From: Bacteroidota bacterium
Lineage (GTDB): Bacteria; Bacteroidota; Bacteroidia; Bacteroidales; JAGNHN01
DNA length: 64,000 nucleotides
Direction of reading: 5' to 3'
NCBI GenBank assembly: GCA_022710185.1
Contig: JAKLHK010000009.1
Coordinates: 1-64,000, forward strand
Below the pieces are notes generated by a model. That model made no database searches and had not been told where the DNA came from. It saw nothing but the letters and a program-made list of their open reading frames with translations. A program made the translations under genes and the position numbers. Numbering within the stretch: position 1 is the first letter of the stretch; every line of letters starts with the position of its first letter. This document shows positions 45,858-55,401 of this stretch, in pieces.

Positions 45858-46832
45858 ATGCATATCGGACCCCTGTTGATCGACCGTAAGACTCCCCTGC
45901 TGGCCGCCCCTATGGAGGACATCACCGACCCTCCCTTCCGTGCACTCTGCCGTCAGCATGGAGCGGATATGGTCTTCACCGAGTTCGCCTCTTCGGAAGG
46001 CCTGTTGCGGGAAGCCCGCAAGACACTCAACAAGCTGGATGTGCTCGAAAACGAACGTCCGGTGGGGATACAGCTTTTCGGCCACCGGGTGGAAGCCATG
46101 GTGGAAGCGGCCCGCATTACCGAAGCAGCCGGCCCCGATGTGATCGACCTCAACTTCGGCTGCCCGGTGAAGAAGGTGATCGCCAAGGGCGCAGGGGCTG
46201 CGATGCTCAAGGATCCCGACCGCATGGTGAGCATCGCCTCAGCCGTGGTCCAGGCGGTTAAGGTACCCGTTACCGTAAAGACCCGCATCGGTTGGGACGA
46301 TTCGCTCAAGCCCATCGTGGAGGTTGCCGAACGCCTTCAGGATGCAGGAATATCCATGATCTCCATCCACGGGCGCACCGCCAGGCAATTATACGGTGGC
46401 ACAGCCGACTGGTCCATGATCGCCGAGGTGAAGAACAACCCGCGTATGCACATCCCCATCATAGGCAATGGGGACGTGATCTCCCCGGAAACTGCCCGGG
46501 AGAAGCTGGACCGCTACGGGGTGGACGGACTGATGATCGGCCGGGCGATGATCGGCTACCCGTGGATATTCAGGGAAGTACGCTCCTTTCTTGAAACCGG
46601 GACGGCCTGCGCACCTCCTACCCTTGCCGAACGCCTCGAAGTGAGCCTGGGTCACCTGGAACGCTCCATCTCACGCAAGGGCGAACGCCTGGCAGTGTTG
46701 GAGATCCGAAAGCACTATGCCAGGTACTTCAAAGGGCTCCCGGACTTCAAACCCTTCAAGCTCCAGCTGATGAAAACCGAAACTCTGGACCAGGTGAAGG
46801 AGGTGTTCGGGGAAATCGGGAGAGCGTATTAG
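45858..46832 (+). CDS. dusB: tRNA-dihydrouridine synthase
   Basis: 324 aa FMN enzyme that reduces uridine in the D-loop of tRNA. APMEDITDPPFRAL, DLNFGCPVKKV with the active-site Cys, VKTRIGWDD and IHGRTARQLY are diagnostic of the DusB branch, and GNGDVISP the phosphate-binding loop. Confidence 0.92.
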   Translation: MHIGPLLIDRKTPLLAAPMEDITDPPFRALCRQHGADMVFTEFASSEGLLREARKTLNKLDVLENERPVGIQLFGHRVEAMVEAARITEAAGPDVIDLNFGCPVKKVIAKGAGAAMLKDPDRMVSIASAVVQAVKVPVTVKTRIGWDDSLKPIVEVAERLQDAGISMISIHGRTARQLYGGTADWSMIAEVKNNPRMHIPIIGNGDVISPETAREKLDRYGVDGLMIGRAMIGYPWIFREVRSFLETGTACAPPTLAERLEVSLGHLERSISRKGERLAVLEIRKHYARYFKGLPDFKPFKLQLMKTETLDQVKEVFGEIGRAY

Positions 46833-46905
46833 AGTTTGAAGTGAAAAGTGACCGGGGCGAGCATCCCTTCAGGCAATCACATCGTAATGAATCTGGACCG
46901 GATTA

Positions 46906-47544
46906 TCATATCCCCTTCAGCCGGCCTTCTTCAGTGAAAAGGGAGGCCAGCTCCATTCCTTCCTTCAGCCAGATAGCCTTCATCCCGACCTGCCGGGCGC
47001 CTTCCACGTTTTCCAGGCGGTCGTCGATGAACACCGAGGCCGAAGGATCCAGGGCAAACCGGTGCATGAGGATGCGGTAAATCTCCGGGCCGGGCTTCAG
47101 GCATCCTTCCTGAAAGGAAAACACCAATCCATCGAAAAGACCAGCCAGCCCCTCAGGGCCATAGGCAAGGCGCAGGTCCTCTGTGTAACGGTCGTAGTGG
47201 GCACCGTTGGAGTTACTGAGCAGATAGCAGTGGTAGTGCCTGCGGACCTTGCACAGCAGTTCCGCCCGATGAGGGGGGAGCTCTCCAAGCATGAGGTTCC
47301 AGGCATGCTGGAGGTCTGCAATGCTCGTGTCCTTGCCCATCAATACTTTCAAGCGGTGAAAAAAGTCCGGTGTTTCCAGCCGGCCCGCTTCATAGTCCAT
47401 GATGTGCCGCATCGCTTCCGGCCAGTATGTTTCCAGTACCTCCCCCTCCGGGAGCAGCGCCTGAAATGCCTGACTGCTGCGCTCCGGGTGAAGGTCGAGC
47501 ACCACGCCTCCGAAATCCAGAACAAGATTACCTAAGTGCACCAT
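46906..47544 (-). CDS. HAD-superfamily phosphatase, YihX/beta-PGM-like
   Basis: 212 aa. The nucleophile motif is LVLDFGGVVLD (DxGxVxD-like), SNSNGAH the Ser motif, and VFIDDRLENVEGARQVG the acidic motif. The start MVHLGNLVLDF at 47544 is chosen; an upstream ATG adds nine unlikely residues. The sequence suggests YihX, an alpha-glucose 1-phosphatase, which would fit the nearby maltodextrin locus. Substrate unproven. Confidence 0.82.
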   Translation of the reverse strand: MVHLGNLVLDFGGVVLDLHPERSSQAFQALLPEGEVLETYWPEAMRHIMDYEAGRLETPDFFHRLKVLMGKDTSIADLQHAWNLMLGELPPHRAELLCKVRRHYHCYLLSNSNGAHYDRYTEDLRLAYGPEGLAGLFDGLVFSFQEGCLKPGPEIYRILMHRFALDPSASVFIDDRLENVEGARQVGMKAIWLKEGMELASLFTEEGRLKGI

Positions 47545-47618
47545 CTGCGGGAAGTGTTGTACTGCCTGCAAAAATGCGTAAATTTGCCATCCTGTTACTC
47601 AGGGGATGCCAATCCCAA

Positions 47619-47691
47619 GGGCCTATAGCTCAGTGGTCAGAGCAACTGACTCATAATCAGTCGGTCCCTGGTTCAAGTCCAGGTGGGCCCA
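47619..47691 (+). tRNA. tRNA with CAU anticodon, probably tRNA-Ile2 (lysidine) rather than elongator Met
   Basis: A 73-nt cloverleaf: acceptor GGGCCTA/TGGGCCC, anticodon stem ACTGA/TCAGT, loop CTCATAA with anticodon CAT, T-arm CCTGGTTCAAGTCCAGG. CCA is not encoded. The D-arm AGCTCAGTGGTCAGAGC and GGTTCAAGTCC resemble bacterial tRNA-Ile2, in which TilS modifies C34 to lysidine. Elongator tRNA-Met shares the anticodon and cannot be excluded. Confidence 0.9.
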
Positions 47692-47692
47692 C

Positions 47693-47743
47693 AAAAACAG
47701 CGCGAGTGTGAGGAGCGAGAGCGACGAACACCGCGCTGTTTTT
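47693..47743. terminator. Inverted repeat immediately 3' of the tRNA, possible terminator
   Basis: AAAAACAGCGCG (47693-47704) and its reverse complement CGCGCTGTTTTT (47732-47743) flank 27 bases. The T-run of the right arm suits transcription from the tRNA. Confidence 0.6.
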
Positions 47744-47878
47744 ACCTCTTGCTCGCACTCAAACTCCCTCCTTTCCACTTCCCCAGCGAGAGCGACGAAC
47801 ACCGCGCTGTTTTTACCTCTTGCTCGCACTCAAACTCCCTCCTTTCCACTTCCCCAGCGAGAGCGACGAACACCGCGC
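47714..47878. repeat. 71-bp direct repeat, 2.3 copies, downstream of the CAU tRNA
   Basis: AGCGAGAGCGACGAACACCG begins at 47714, 47785 and 47856. The first two units are identical over 71 bases, the third is cut after 23 bases. They fill the gap to the end of the MFS gene on the opposite strand. Confidence 0.9.
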
Positions 47879-47886
47879 GGGTTTCC

Positions 47887-49194
47887 CTATTCCCCTTCTT
47901 CGGGAGATTTTTCTTTTACAAATACCACGCTCACCGCGCCCAATATCATCAGCACACCTGCCATAAGCAACGAAAGCATAGGGTTGCCGTGGAAGAAATA
48001 CTTCAGAATGAGCCCTCCGAAGATGCCGTTCACGATCTGTGGTATGGTGATCGACATATTGAAGAGCCCCATATACAATCCCATCCTTTCCGGAGGGATG
48101 CTGCTGGCCAGCAGCGCATAGGGCATTGCCAGGATGCTTCCCCAGGCGATACCGATCCCCACCATCGGGAGCAATAGCATTATTGGATCACGGATTATGA
48201 AAAAAGACAGGAAAGATAACCCTCCCAGGCTCAGGGCCAGGGCGTGGGTAAAGCGTTTGCCGATCCTTCTTGCGATCAGCGGAAGGCTCAGGGCTATGAG
48301 TGCGGAAACACCATTGTACACCCCGAAAAGGATACCCACCCAGTTTCCCGCTTCCTGGTAAGCCGGACTGTTGGGATCGCTGGTACCAAAGAGGTTCATC
48401 GCCACCGCCGGCGTGGTATACACCCACATCGAGAAGAGGGCGAACCAGGAGAAGAACTGCACGATCAGCAGCTGCCACATCGTCCGGGGAATGTAGAAAC
48501 CCTTTGATTTCACACTCTTTTCTGCCTTCTTTTCGGCATAGAACGCTGGCGGATATTCCGATGTAGTGGAAATAGTCCAAAGGATGGCGGACAGCAGGAC
48601 AGCTGCACCGAAATAAAACGAGAACACGACATTGGGGGGTACAAGACCCTTGCCTTCCGCTGTTGAGGAAATTCCAATCCATTCGCTCAGGATGTAAGGC
48701 AGCCAGGATCCCACCACAGCCCCTATGCCGATGAGCAGGGTCTGAACGGAAAAACCCAGGGTATGCTGCTCCTCCGGAAGTTTATCGGCCACCAGGGCCC
48801 TGAAGGGTTCCATAGAAATATTGATGGAGGCGTCCATGATCATCAGAAGGCCGCCGCCTATGAACATCGGGGCAATGAAGGTGGCCAGATGGGGGGCATT
48901 GGGCATCAGGATAAGGGCCGTGCTGGTGAGCAGGGCCCCCGCCAGGAAATATGGACGACGGCGGCCCAGACGGTTCCAGGTGCGGTCGCTGAAATAACCT
49001 ACGATAGGCTGTACTATCATCCCCGTGATGGGGGCCACCAGCCAGAACCAGCTCAACTCGTGGAGGTCAGCCCCAAAAGTGAGCAGGATGCGGGAAGCGT
49101 TGGCATTCTGCAATGCGAAACCGAACTGTATCCCCAGAAAGCCCATACTCATATTAATGATCTGGGCGAGGCTCAGGCGAGGCTTGGTACTCAT
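47887..49194 (-). CDS. MFS sugar transporter, SLC45/maltose-type
   Basis: 435 aa with twelve hydrophobic helices. MGFLGIQFGFALQNANASRIL, WLVAPITGMIVQPIVGYFSDR and GRRRPYFLAGALL are typical of the SLC45-like sugar branch found in Bacteroidota maltodextrin clusters. It would carry maltose or glucose across the inner membrane. It lies downstream of and in the same direction as the secreted amylase. Confidence 0.85.
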   Translation of the reverse strand: MSTKPRLSLAQIINMSMGFLGIQFGFALQNANASRILLTFGADLHELSWFWLVAPITGMIVQPIVGYFSDRTWNRLGRRRPYFLAGALLTSTALILMPNAPHLATFIAPMFIGGGLLMIMDASINISMEPFRALVADKLPEEQHTLGFSVQTLLIGIGAVVGSWLPYILSEWIGISSTAEGKGLVPPNVVFSFYFGAAVLLSAILWTISTTSEYPPAFYAEKKAEKSVKSKGFYIPRTMWQLLIVQFFSWFALFSMWVYTTPAVAMNLFGTSDPNSPAYQEAGNWVGILFGVYNGVSALIALSLPLIARRIGKRFTHALALSLGGLSFLSFFIIRDPIMLLLPMVGIGIAWGSILAMPYALLASSIPPERMGLYMGLFNMSITIPQIVNGIFGGLILKYFFHGNPMLSLLMAGVLMILGAVSVVFVKEKSPEEGE

Positions 49195-49242
49195 ATCAGT
49201 ACAGGATATTGAATCAGATTGAATAGTGTATTACCTTCTCAA

Positions 49243-52074
49243 CTATCTGACGATCAGCTTCTCTGTCTCGCTGCGCCCATCATGGGTGATGGTACATAAG
49301 TAGGTTCCGACGGCCAGATTGATCCCTAAATCGCTCACGGGGACGACGACCCTTCCTTTCACCGTCAGTTCAACGGAACCAACACTGCGGCCTGCAAGAT
49401 CGCTCAGCTCCAACTTCGCTTTGCCCTCCATTCCATCGGGGAGCTCAACGTAAAAGCTGATGTCACCGGAAGAAGGATTGGGGTAGACATGAAGCATCCC
49501 CTGCTCAAACTGGGGCGGGAGCCGCCATATCGGCTCCACTCCTGCCGGGGGCTCCAGCCTTTTATCTGTAAAAAGATGGAATTGACCCGGCGCAAGGTCA
49601 ATGGTGTAGGAGGTCGTCTTCAGTCTTAGCGAGTCCCCGCTGAAGTGATCGTACCACATCCCCGCCGAAGGGAAGGTAAGCTCCGTTTCCTGGGCAGTGA
49701 CCTCGAAATTTCCGACGATGAGCGCATTCATATCCGGATGGCGCAGCACCACCTGCTTCACCCCGCTCACCAGGGAAATGTCGTAGTCCCCGGTATGAAA
49801 GGCTTCCGTACTGCCCCTCAGGTCGTTCATGGCGGAATAGAAGGAATAGAGCGCCCGCCGGTGCGTGTGGCCGAAATAGTCCCAGCGCACCGGCTTTTCC
49901 CCGGTGCGCCCGTTGTAGTCGATAGAGTAATCGTATCCCAGCTCGCCGAACTGCCATATCATCCTGGGTCCGGGCAGGCCCAGCAGAAAGAGGGCGCTGA
50001 GCTGCATGCGCTGGAGCGCCACCACGCTGTCCTTGATGTGGTAGCCCCCATTGGAAGCGCCCCATTGCAGGGCTTTGTACATCAGCCGTTCCTCATCGTG
50101 GCTCTCAGCATACCCTATGGCCCGCGGGGCAGAGAAACCACGATATTTCCACGACATCCAGTTCAGGTCCGATTTGTTCCCCCCATTATAACCCATCACG
50201 CCTTCGGCAAAGGCATGGTTGTGGTTCGACCACAGCATCATCCCGCGCGACTGCAGCTCCACTTCCTCGGTATTGTCCGCAAAATGCTCCAGGATCACCA
50301 GGGCCATGGGGTTTACCGACCACACCGTATCGGCATAGCCACTCAGGATGGCGATGCGGCTGGCATCATACTGGGCCATGGCACTGGCATTGCCCAGGGT
50401 GTATCGCTGGGTGAAACCCTTGGAAAGGTCGAAACGGAAGCCGTCCACGCGGAACTCCTCCAGCCAGTATTTCAGCGCCCGGCCCACCAGCCGGCGGGTG
50501 GCGGCACTCTCATGGTTCATGTCGTACCCCACGTTGAAGTCGTGACGTGGGGTCATATTGTAGAAGGGACTGGCTGCGGAAGGGCGGTTGTTGGCCTTGT
50601 CCCAGTAAAGCTGGACATAGGGTCCCGACCCGAAGGTGTGATTGTAGACCACGTCCAGGATTACGGCGATGCCCAGGCTGTGCAGGGTGTCGACCAGCCG
50701 CTTCAGGTCATTGGGCCTGCCGTAGTATTTATCCACGGCGAAGTAGAAGTTTGGATTGTAGCCCCAGCTGAGGTTGCCTTCAAACTCGTTCACTGGCATG
50801 AGCTCTACGGCGTTCACCCCCAGGCGCTTGAGGTACCCCAGGCTGTCGATGACGCCCTGGAAGTTCTGCTTGACTGAAAAATCCCTGACCAGCAGCTCAT
50901 ACACTACGAGCTTATCCTGTGGAGGTGGTGTAAATTGGGTAGTCTGCCATGCATACGCCTCGGGTTGCAGCTGAATTACGCTGGCGATGCCGCTGGTCTT
51001 GCCGGCAGGATAGGGGATGAGGCCGGGATAGGAAGAAGCCGGGATCCAGGCATCGTTCCATGGGTCGCTCACTTTATGGGCATAGGGATCCCCTATCCGG
51101 ATCTCTCCATCCACAAGGTATTGATAGATATACTCTTTTGCCGGATCCAGCCCTTTCACCCGCTTCCAGTAATACTGCAAGTCGGGCGTACGGGCCATAT
51201 AGCCTGCGGTATCAAGCTCCCATGCGGTAAAATCGCCGATCAGGAACACATGCTGCTTTTGAGGGGCATACAGGCAAAGGATGGCCTCGCCCGTTCCACC
51301 GGGATTGAACCCCGGCCTGACCCCTGCCGGCAAGGGGGCAATGGTCAGGGGCGGGCGGATGAAGAAGTAGAAGGAGTCCGCCACGCTGTTCAGCGAATCT
51401 TTAGCCACTCCACTGACGGTATACTTGCCTTCCCCGGCAGCCACGAGGGTCCAGGCCAGGGAGTCGCCCGTGCCTGAGACCAGCAGGCTGTCGTTAAGGA
51501 ACAGAAAGAGGGAATCCGCCGCCTGGGCGCGAAGGAGCAGGTCGAGGGTGTCCCCGGCTTCCGGAAGCAGGAAGCCTGAAGCGGGGGCATTGAGCGAAGC
51601 ATTCAACCCGTATTCAAAAAGTTCAATGAAGATATCCCCTCCACTGGCCGTCTTTCCTTCATAATAACCCCCGTTGTTCACCGGCAGATCGCTGCGGAAC
51701 ACCATGGCCATCTTCAGTATCTTCTCCCCTGCCGGCACCCCGTAATAGGCCCTCACACTTGGTCCTACCTCCAGCTTGTACAGGGTGGAGCCTATCTTGG
51801 TCAGCCTCGTCTCAGGCGTGTTCTGTCCCCAGCCGGTCTTGACGTACTTCCAATCGGATGCCGACACACTGGCTTCGGTGATCACCCCGGTATGTGCATA
51901 AACATCGCCGGAATAGGTGGCCAACCCGGCATTCCCCTCGCTGCTGTTGAAATAAACCACCACGGCATCCTGGTCGGTGGGAAAGGCCGGGTTCGTAGTC
52001 ACCAACTGGGCTGAAACGAGGGCCGGAAGGAAAACGATAAACAGGATGGATATGCTTCTGAACGGATAATGCAT
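49243..52074 (-). CDS. Secreted GH13 alpha-amylase with CBM48-like domain and T9SS tail
   Basis: 943 aa. A signal peptide (MHYPFRSIS, cleaved after SAQ), an N-terminal beta domain (about 25-165) and a CBM48/isoamylase-like region (about 270-345; VFLIGDFTAWELDTAGYMAR) precede the GH13 barrel. Catalytic motifs: DVVYNH (474-479), DGFRFD (544-549, nucleophile Asp549), ILEHF (Glu596) and ESHDEE (657-662). A C-terminal beta domain and a type A sorting domain (VYPNPSSGDISFYV..., ending TEKLIVR) put it on the surface. ATG 52074 fits; longer frames lack a signal peptide. Cleaves alpha-1,4 or alpha-1,6 links of starch; bond preference not decided. Confidence 0.93.
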   Translation of the reverse strand: MHYPFRSISILFIVFLPALVSAQLVTTNPAFPTDQDAVVVYFNSSEGNAGLATYSGDVYAHTGVITEASVSASDWKYVKTGWGQNTPETRLTKIGSTLYKLEVGPSVRAYYGVPAGEKILKMAMVFRSDLPVNNGGYYEGKTASGGDIFIELFEYGLNASLNAPASGFLLPEAGDTLDLLLRAQAADSLFLFLNDSLLVSGTGDSLAWTLVAAGEGKYTVSGVAKDSLNSVADSFYFFIRPPLTIAPLPAGVRPGFNPGGTGEAILCLYAPQKQHVFLIGDFTAWELDTAGYMARTPDLQYYWKRVKGLDPAKEYIYQYLVDGEIRIGDPYAHKVSDPWNDAWIPASSYPGLIPYPAGKTSGIASVIQLQPEAYAWQTTQFTPPPQDKLVVYELLVRDFSVKQNFQGVIDSLGYLKRLGVNAVELMPVNEFEGNLSWGYNPNFYFAVDKYYGRPNDLKRLVDTLHSLGIAVILDVVYNHTFGSGPYVQLYWDKANNRPSAASPFYNMTPRHDFNVGYDMNHESAATRRLVGRALKYWLEEFRVDGFRFDLSKGFTQRYTLGNASAMAQYDASRIAILSGYADTVWSVNPMALVILEHFADNTEEVELQSRGMMLWSNHNHAFAEGVMGYNGGNKSDLNWMSWKYRGFSAPRAIGYAESHDEERLMYKALQWGASNGGYHIKDSVVALQRMQLSALFLLGLPGPRMIWQFGELGYDYSIDYNGRTGEKPVRWDYFGHTHRRALYSFYSAMNDLRGSTEAFHTGDYDISLVSGVKQVVLRHPDMNALIVGNFEVTAQETELTFPSAGMWYDHFSGDSLRLKTTSYTIDLAPGQFHLFTDKRLEPPAGVEPIWRLPPQFEQGMLHVYPNPSSGDISFYVELPDGMEGKAKLELSDLAGRSVGSVELTVKGRVVVPVSDLGINLAVGTYLCTITHDGRSETEKLIVR

Positions 52075-52245
52075 AGCTAATGAATTGACTGTCAAGTGCA
52101 CTGACGGAAAACACTCCCTGCTAAACTGGCGTGCCCTGGACCGGTATCCTCCGACAGGGCCGAAAAGTAAAGGTATCACTTTTTACCCGTGGGATGCCGT
52201 CCGTCTCGAGCTGGGGTGATTACATTCAAATAACGAGATGCTTAA

Positions 52246-52278
52246 TTTGGTACAAACCTATGTCTGTGCTTATATTTG
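52246..52278 (+). promoter_or_regulatory. Bacteroidota promoter of the SusCDE operon
   Basis: TTTG (52246-52249), 21 bases, TATATTTG (52271-52278). A start near 52285 leaves a leader of about 64 bases before the ATG at 52349. No regulator gene (SusR-like or LacI-like) is in the window. Confidence 0.7.
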
Positions 52279-52348
52279 CGCGTCATGGCGGGCTGAGGGC
52301 AAACGGTCCGGCGCGCCTGGCACACCCTCCTACAGGTGTTGGATCGGG

Positions 52349-55300
52349 ATGAATGAAAAAACACTTACCATGAAGTCAACGCTACGTTACAGGGGCATAC
52401 GCCTCCTTTTGCTTTTCAGCACCATGCTGGCCGGCACGTTGTTGCACGCCCAGGTGCTGAACATCAATGGTATGGTCAGGGACGATGGCACGGGAGAACC
52501 GCTCATCGGAGTGACCCTGCTTCAGAAAGGGACCACCAACGGCACCACCACCGACCTGGATGGGAAGTACCTTCTCAGCCTGCCCAAGGGATCGGTCATG
52601 GTGGTATCCTATGTCGGATACGCTACCCAGGAGCTCCTGGTGGAGAAGCCGGGGACCTTTGATATCCGGATGAAGCCCACGGTGACCGAACTGGAGAACC
52701 TCATCGTGATCGGTTATGCCACCCAGAAGAAGACCGACAAGACGGGGGCCGTGAGCAATGTGGGCGCCGAAGAGCTGCAGGGCGGGGTCATCACCGACCC
52801 CATCCAGGCCATGCAGGGCAAAGCTTCGGGGGTTTCCATCACCAAGAAGGGGGGCGACCCCAACGAGGGCTTCTCCGTCCGCATCCGCGGGGCATCAGGC
52901 TTCAGCGCCAGCACCCAGCCCCTCTTCGTGATCGATGGGGTGCCTGGGGCCGACCCGACCATCATCGCCCCGGAGGACATCGAGTCCTACAACATCCTCA
53001 AGGATGCCGCTTCCACCGCCATCTACGGCTCCCGCGGGGCCAACGGGGTGGTCATCATCACTACCCGCAAGGGCAAGACCGCCAAGCCGGGCGCCAAGGA
53101 GACCAGCTTCAGTGAGGTGAAGTTCAGCTCCCAGGTATCCCTGGAGAAAGTGGCTAAAAAGCTGGATGTGCTTACCGCCGGCGAGATGCGTGACTTCGCA
53201 CAGTCACTGCTCGAGGAAAAACAGCTCACCGATCCCAGCGCCACTATAGACTCAGTGTTTACCGACGGGGGTTCCAGCACCGATTGGCAGGATGAGATCT
53301 ACCGTACCGGAGTTTCCACCTCCAACAACCTCAGCCTCACCGGGGGCAACCTACGCAGCACCTATTACGCCAGCCTCACCCAGGCCAGCTGGCAGGGTGT
53401 AATGAAGGGGACCTCCAAGGAAAGGACTTCTGCCCGCATGAACTTCACGCACAGCGCCTTCAACGATATCCTCCGCTTCTCCGGAAATATGGTGGGGACC
53501 TTTGAGAAGAATGATTACGAGAACTATGACGGATGGGACAAGGACGACATCATATACCAGGCCATCTCCCGAAACCCCACCGATCCCGTCTATGACGACA
53601 ATGGGGACTATTACCAGACCTCCAGGGTGTTCAACTATGAAAACCCCCTGGCCATCATCAACGAGGTGACCAACGACCGCGACGCCAAGCGTTACCTGGG
53701 CAATTTCCGTACGGATTTCGAGCCGATGAAGGGCCTCATCTTCAGCGGCAGCTTCAGCTATATCCGCAACGACCACAACAAGAACTACTTCCGTCCGGCC
53801 AACCTGTATGCCTCCGCCGACAACGGCCACGGCAAGAAGGAATACGAGAATACCACCGAAAAACTGATGGAGCTCACCACCACCTACTCCACCATGTTTA
53901 CCGAAGACCATCAGCTCGATCTCCTCGGGGGATACAGCTGGCAGGAATCCGTCAAGAGCGGTTTCTTCGCCAAGGGGGGAAATGCACAGTCGGACTACGC
54001 CGGACCCTCCAACCTCCAGGTCCTGCAGGAGATCAAATGGGGCGACATCAATTCCTGGAAAGGAAAGTGGAACCTCATCGGCTTCTTCGGCCGGGCCCAG
54101 TATAACTACAAACACACTTACTACGCTACCGCTTCCTTACGCCGCGACGGCAGCTCCAAGTTCGGCAGCAACAACAAATGGGGCTGGTTCCCCACCGTGG
54201 CCGCAGGGTGGACCCTGAGCAACGAGGAGTTCATGAAGGGCCTGCGCTGGCTCGACCAGCTGAAGCTGAGGGCCAGCTACGGCGTGGCCGGTAACCAGGA
54301 GATCGGGGAATACCGCAGCATCGTGGTATGGGAGCCCAGCGGCATCGCCATCAACCCCGAAACCGGACAGGAAGTCATCACTTTCAAGCCCGCATGGAAC
54401 GCCAACCCCGACCTGAAGTGGGAAGAAACGGCCGAAACCAACATCGGGATCGACTTCGCCGTACTCAACAGCAAGATCAGCGGCAGTTTGGAGGTGTACA
54501 AGAAAAAAACCACCGACCTGCTCGGGGAATATTCGGTGCCCGTGCCCCCAAACCTTGCCCAAAAAACCTACGCCAACTCCGGCGCCATGCAGAACCAGGG
54601 CATTGAGCTCTACGTTCAGGCTTATGCCGTCGACCATGAGAACTTCAAATGGAAGACCAGCCTGAACGTGGCCCATAACCAAACCGAGATCCTCGACCTG
54701 GGCGACTACTTCGAGGAAGGGGCCGTCCGCAAGGAAGGCTATATCTCCGGCCGCGGTATGGTGGGCGACGAGTTCTACGTCACCGGGATCATGGTGGGCC
54801 AGTCCACCGGCGCCTTCTATCTGCCTACCTACGTCACCCTAAAGGAAGGAAAGTTCATCTATGAATCGAAGAGCGGAGGGTTCACCGACAACCTCAGCGA
54901 AGCCAAGCGCACCGTGGTAGCCAATGCCGCCCCCGATGTGGAGCTGGGATGGACCAACAACTTCACCTTCTTCAAACGCTGGAACCTCGACATGACCTTC
55001 CGCGCCATGGTGGGGAACCATGTGTACAACGCCACGGCCATGTTCTTCGAAAACGCCGGCAACCTGCCCTCCCTCAATGCCCTTCCGGCCGCCGTTGACT
55101 GGTGGAACGAAGGACGGGAGTCCGGATCCAGCATCGCCGATATTTATGTAGAGAATGCCTCCTTCCTGAAGCTTGATTATGTGGCATTAAGCTATAACTT
55201 TGATGTAGCCAAGACCAAGTGGGTGAAAGACCTCAGCGTATTCGTCTCCTCCAACAACCTGCTCACCATCACAGGATATTCCGGCATAGACCCTGAGACC

Positions 55301-55390
55301 AAGATCGATGGCCTTTCCTTCGGCATCGACCAGTACAATGTATACCCGAAAACGCGTTCTATCACCTTTGGTGTCAAAGCAACCTTCTAA
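52349..55390 (+). CDS. SusC/RagA-family TonB-linked outer-membrane transporter
   Basis: 1013 aa from ATG 52349 (or 1006 from 52370, which starts just before the signal peptide). A carboxypeptidase-like domain (VLNINGMVRDDGTGEPLIGV) follows the signal peptide, then the plug with SusC hallmark ASGVSITKKGGDP..VRIRGASGF and PLFVIDGVPGADP, and a long 22-strand barrel ending SITFGVKATF. It imports glycan oligomers using TonB energy, together with SusD downstream. Codons upstream of 52349 have no support. Confidence 0.94.
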   Translation: MNEKTLTMKSTLRYRGIRLLLLFSTMLAGTLLHAQVLNINGMVRDDGTGEPLIGVTLLQKGTTNGTTTDLDGKYLLSLPKGSVMVVSYVGYATQELLVEKPGTFDIRMKPTVTELENLIVIGYATQKKTDKTGAVSNVGAEELQGGVITDPIQAMQGKASGVSITKKGGDPNEGFSVRIRGASGFSASTQPLFVIDGVPGADPTIIAPEDIESYNILKDAASTAIYGSRGANGVVIITTRKGKTAKPGAKETSFSEVKFSSQVSLEKVAKKLDVLTAGEMRDFAQSLLEEKQLTDPSATIDSVFTDGGSSTDWQDEIYRTGVSTSNNLSLTGGNLRSTYYASLTQASWQGVMKGTSKERTSARMNFTHSAFNDILRFSGNMVGTFEKNDYENYDGWDKDDIIYQAISRNPTDPVYDDNGDYYQTSRVFNYENPLAIINEVTNDRDAKRYLGNFRTDFEPMKGLIFSGSFSYIRNDHNKNYFRPANLYASADNGHGKKEYENTTEKLMELTTTYSTMFTEDHQLDLLGGYSWQESVKSGFFAKGGNAQSDYAGPSNLQVLQEIKWGDINSWKGKWNLIGFFGRAQYNYKHTYYATASLRRDGSSKFGSNNKWGWFPTVAAGWTLSNEEFMKGLRWLDQLKLRASYGVAGNQEIGEYRSIVVWEPSGIAINPETGQEVITFKPAWNANPDLKWEETAETNIGIDFAVLNSKISGSLEVYKKKTTDLLGEYSVPVPPNLAQKTYANSGAMQNQGIELYVQAYAVDHENFKWKTSLNVAHNQTEILDLGDYFEEGAVRKEGYISGRGMVGDEFYVTGIMVGQSTGAFYLPTYVTLKEGKFIYESKSGGFTDNLSEAKRTVVANAAPDVELGWTNNFTFFKRWNLDMTFRAMVGNHVYNATAMFFENAGNLPSLNALPAAVDWWNEGRESGSSIADIYVENASFLKLDYVALSYNFDVAKTKWVKDLSVFVSSNNLLTITGYSGIDPETKIDGLSFGIDQYNVYPKTRSITFGVKATF

Positions 55391-55401
55391 GCAGCACGGT
55401 C

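Noticed and set aside
47623..47829. Minus-strand ORF reading DLNQGPTDYESVAL
   Set aside because: Translated complement of the CAU tRNA and its 71-bp repeats.
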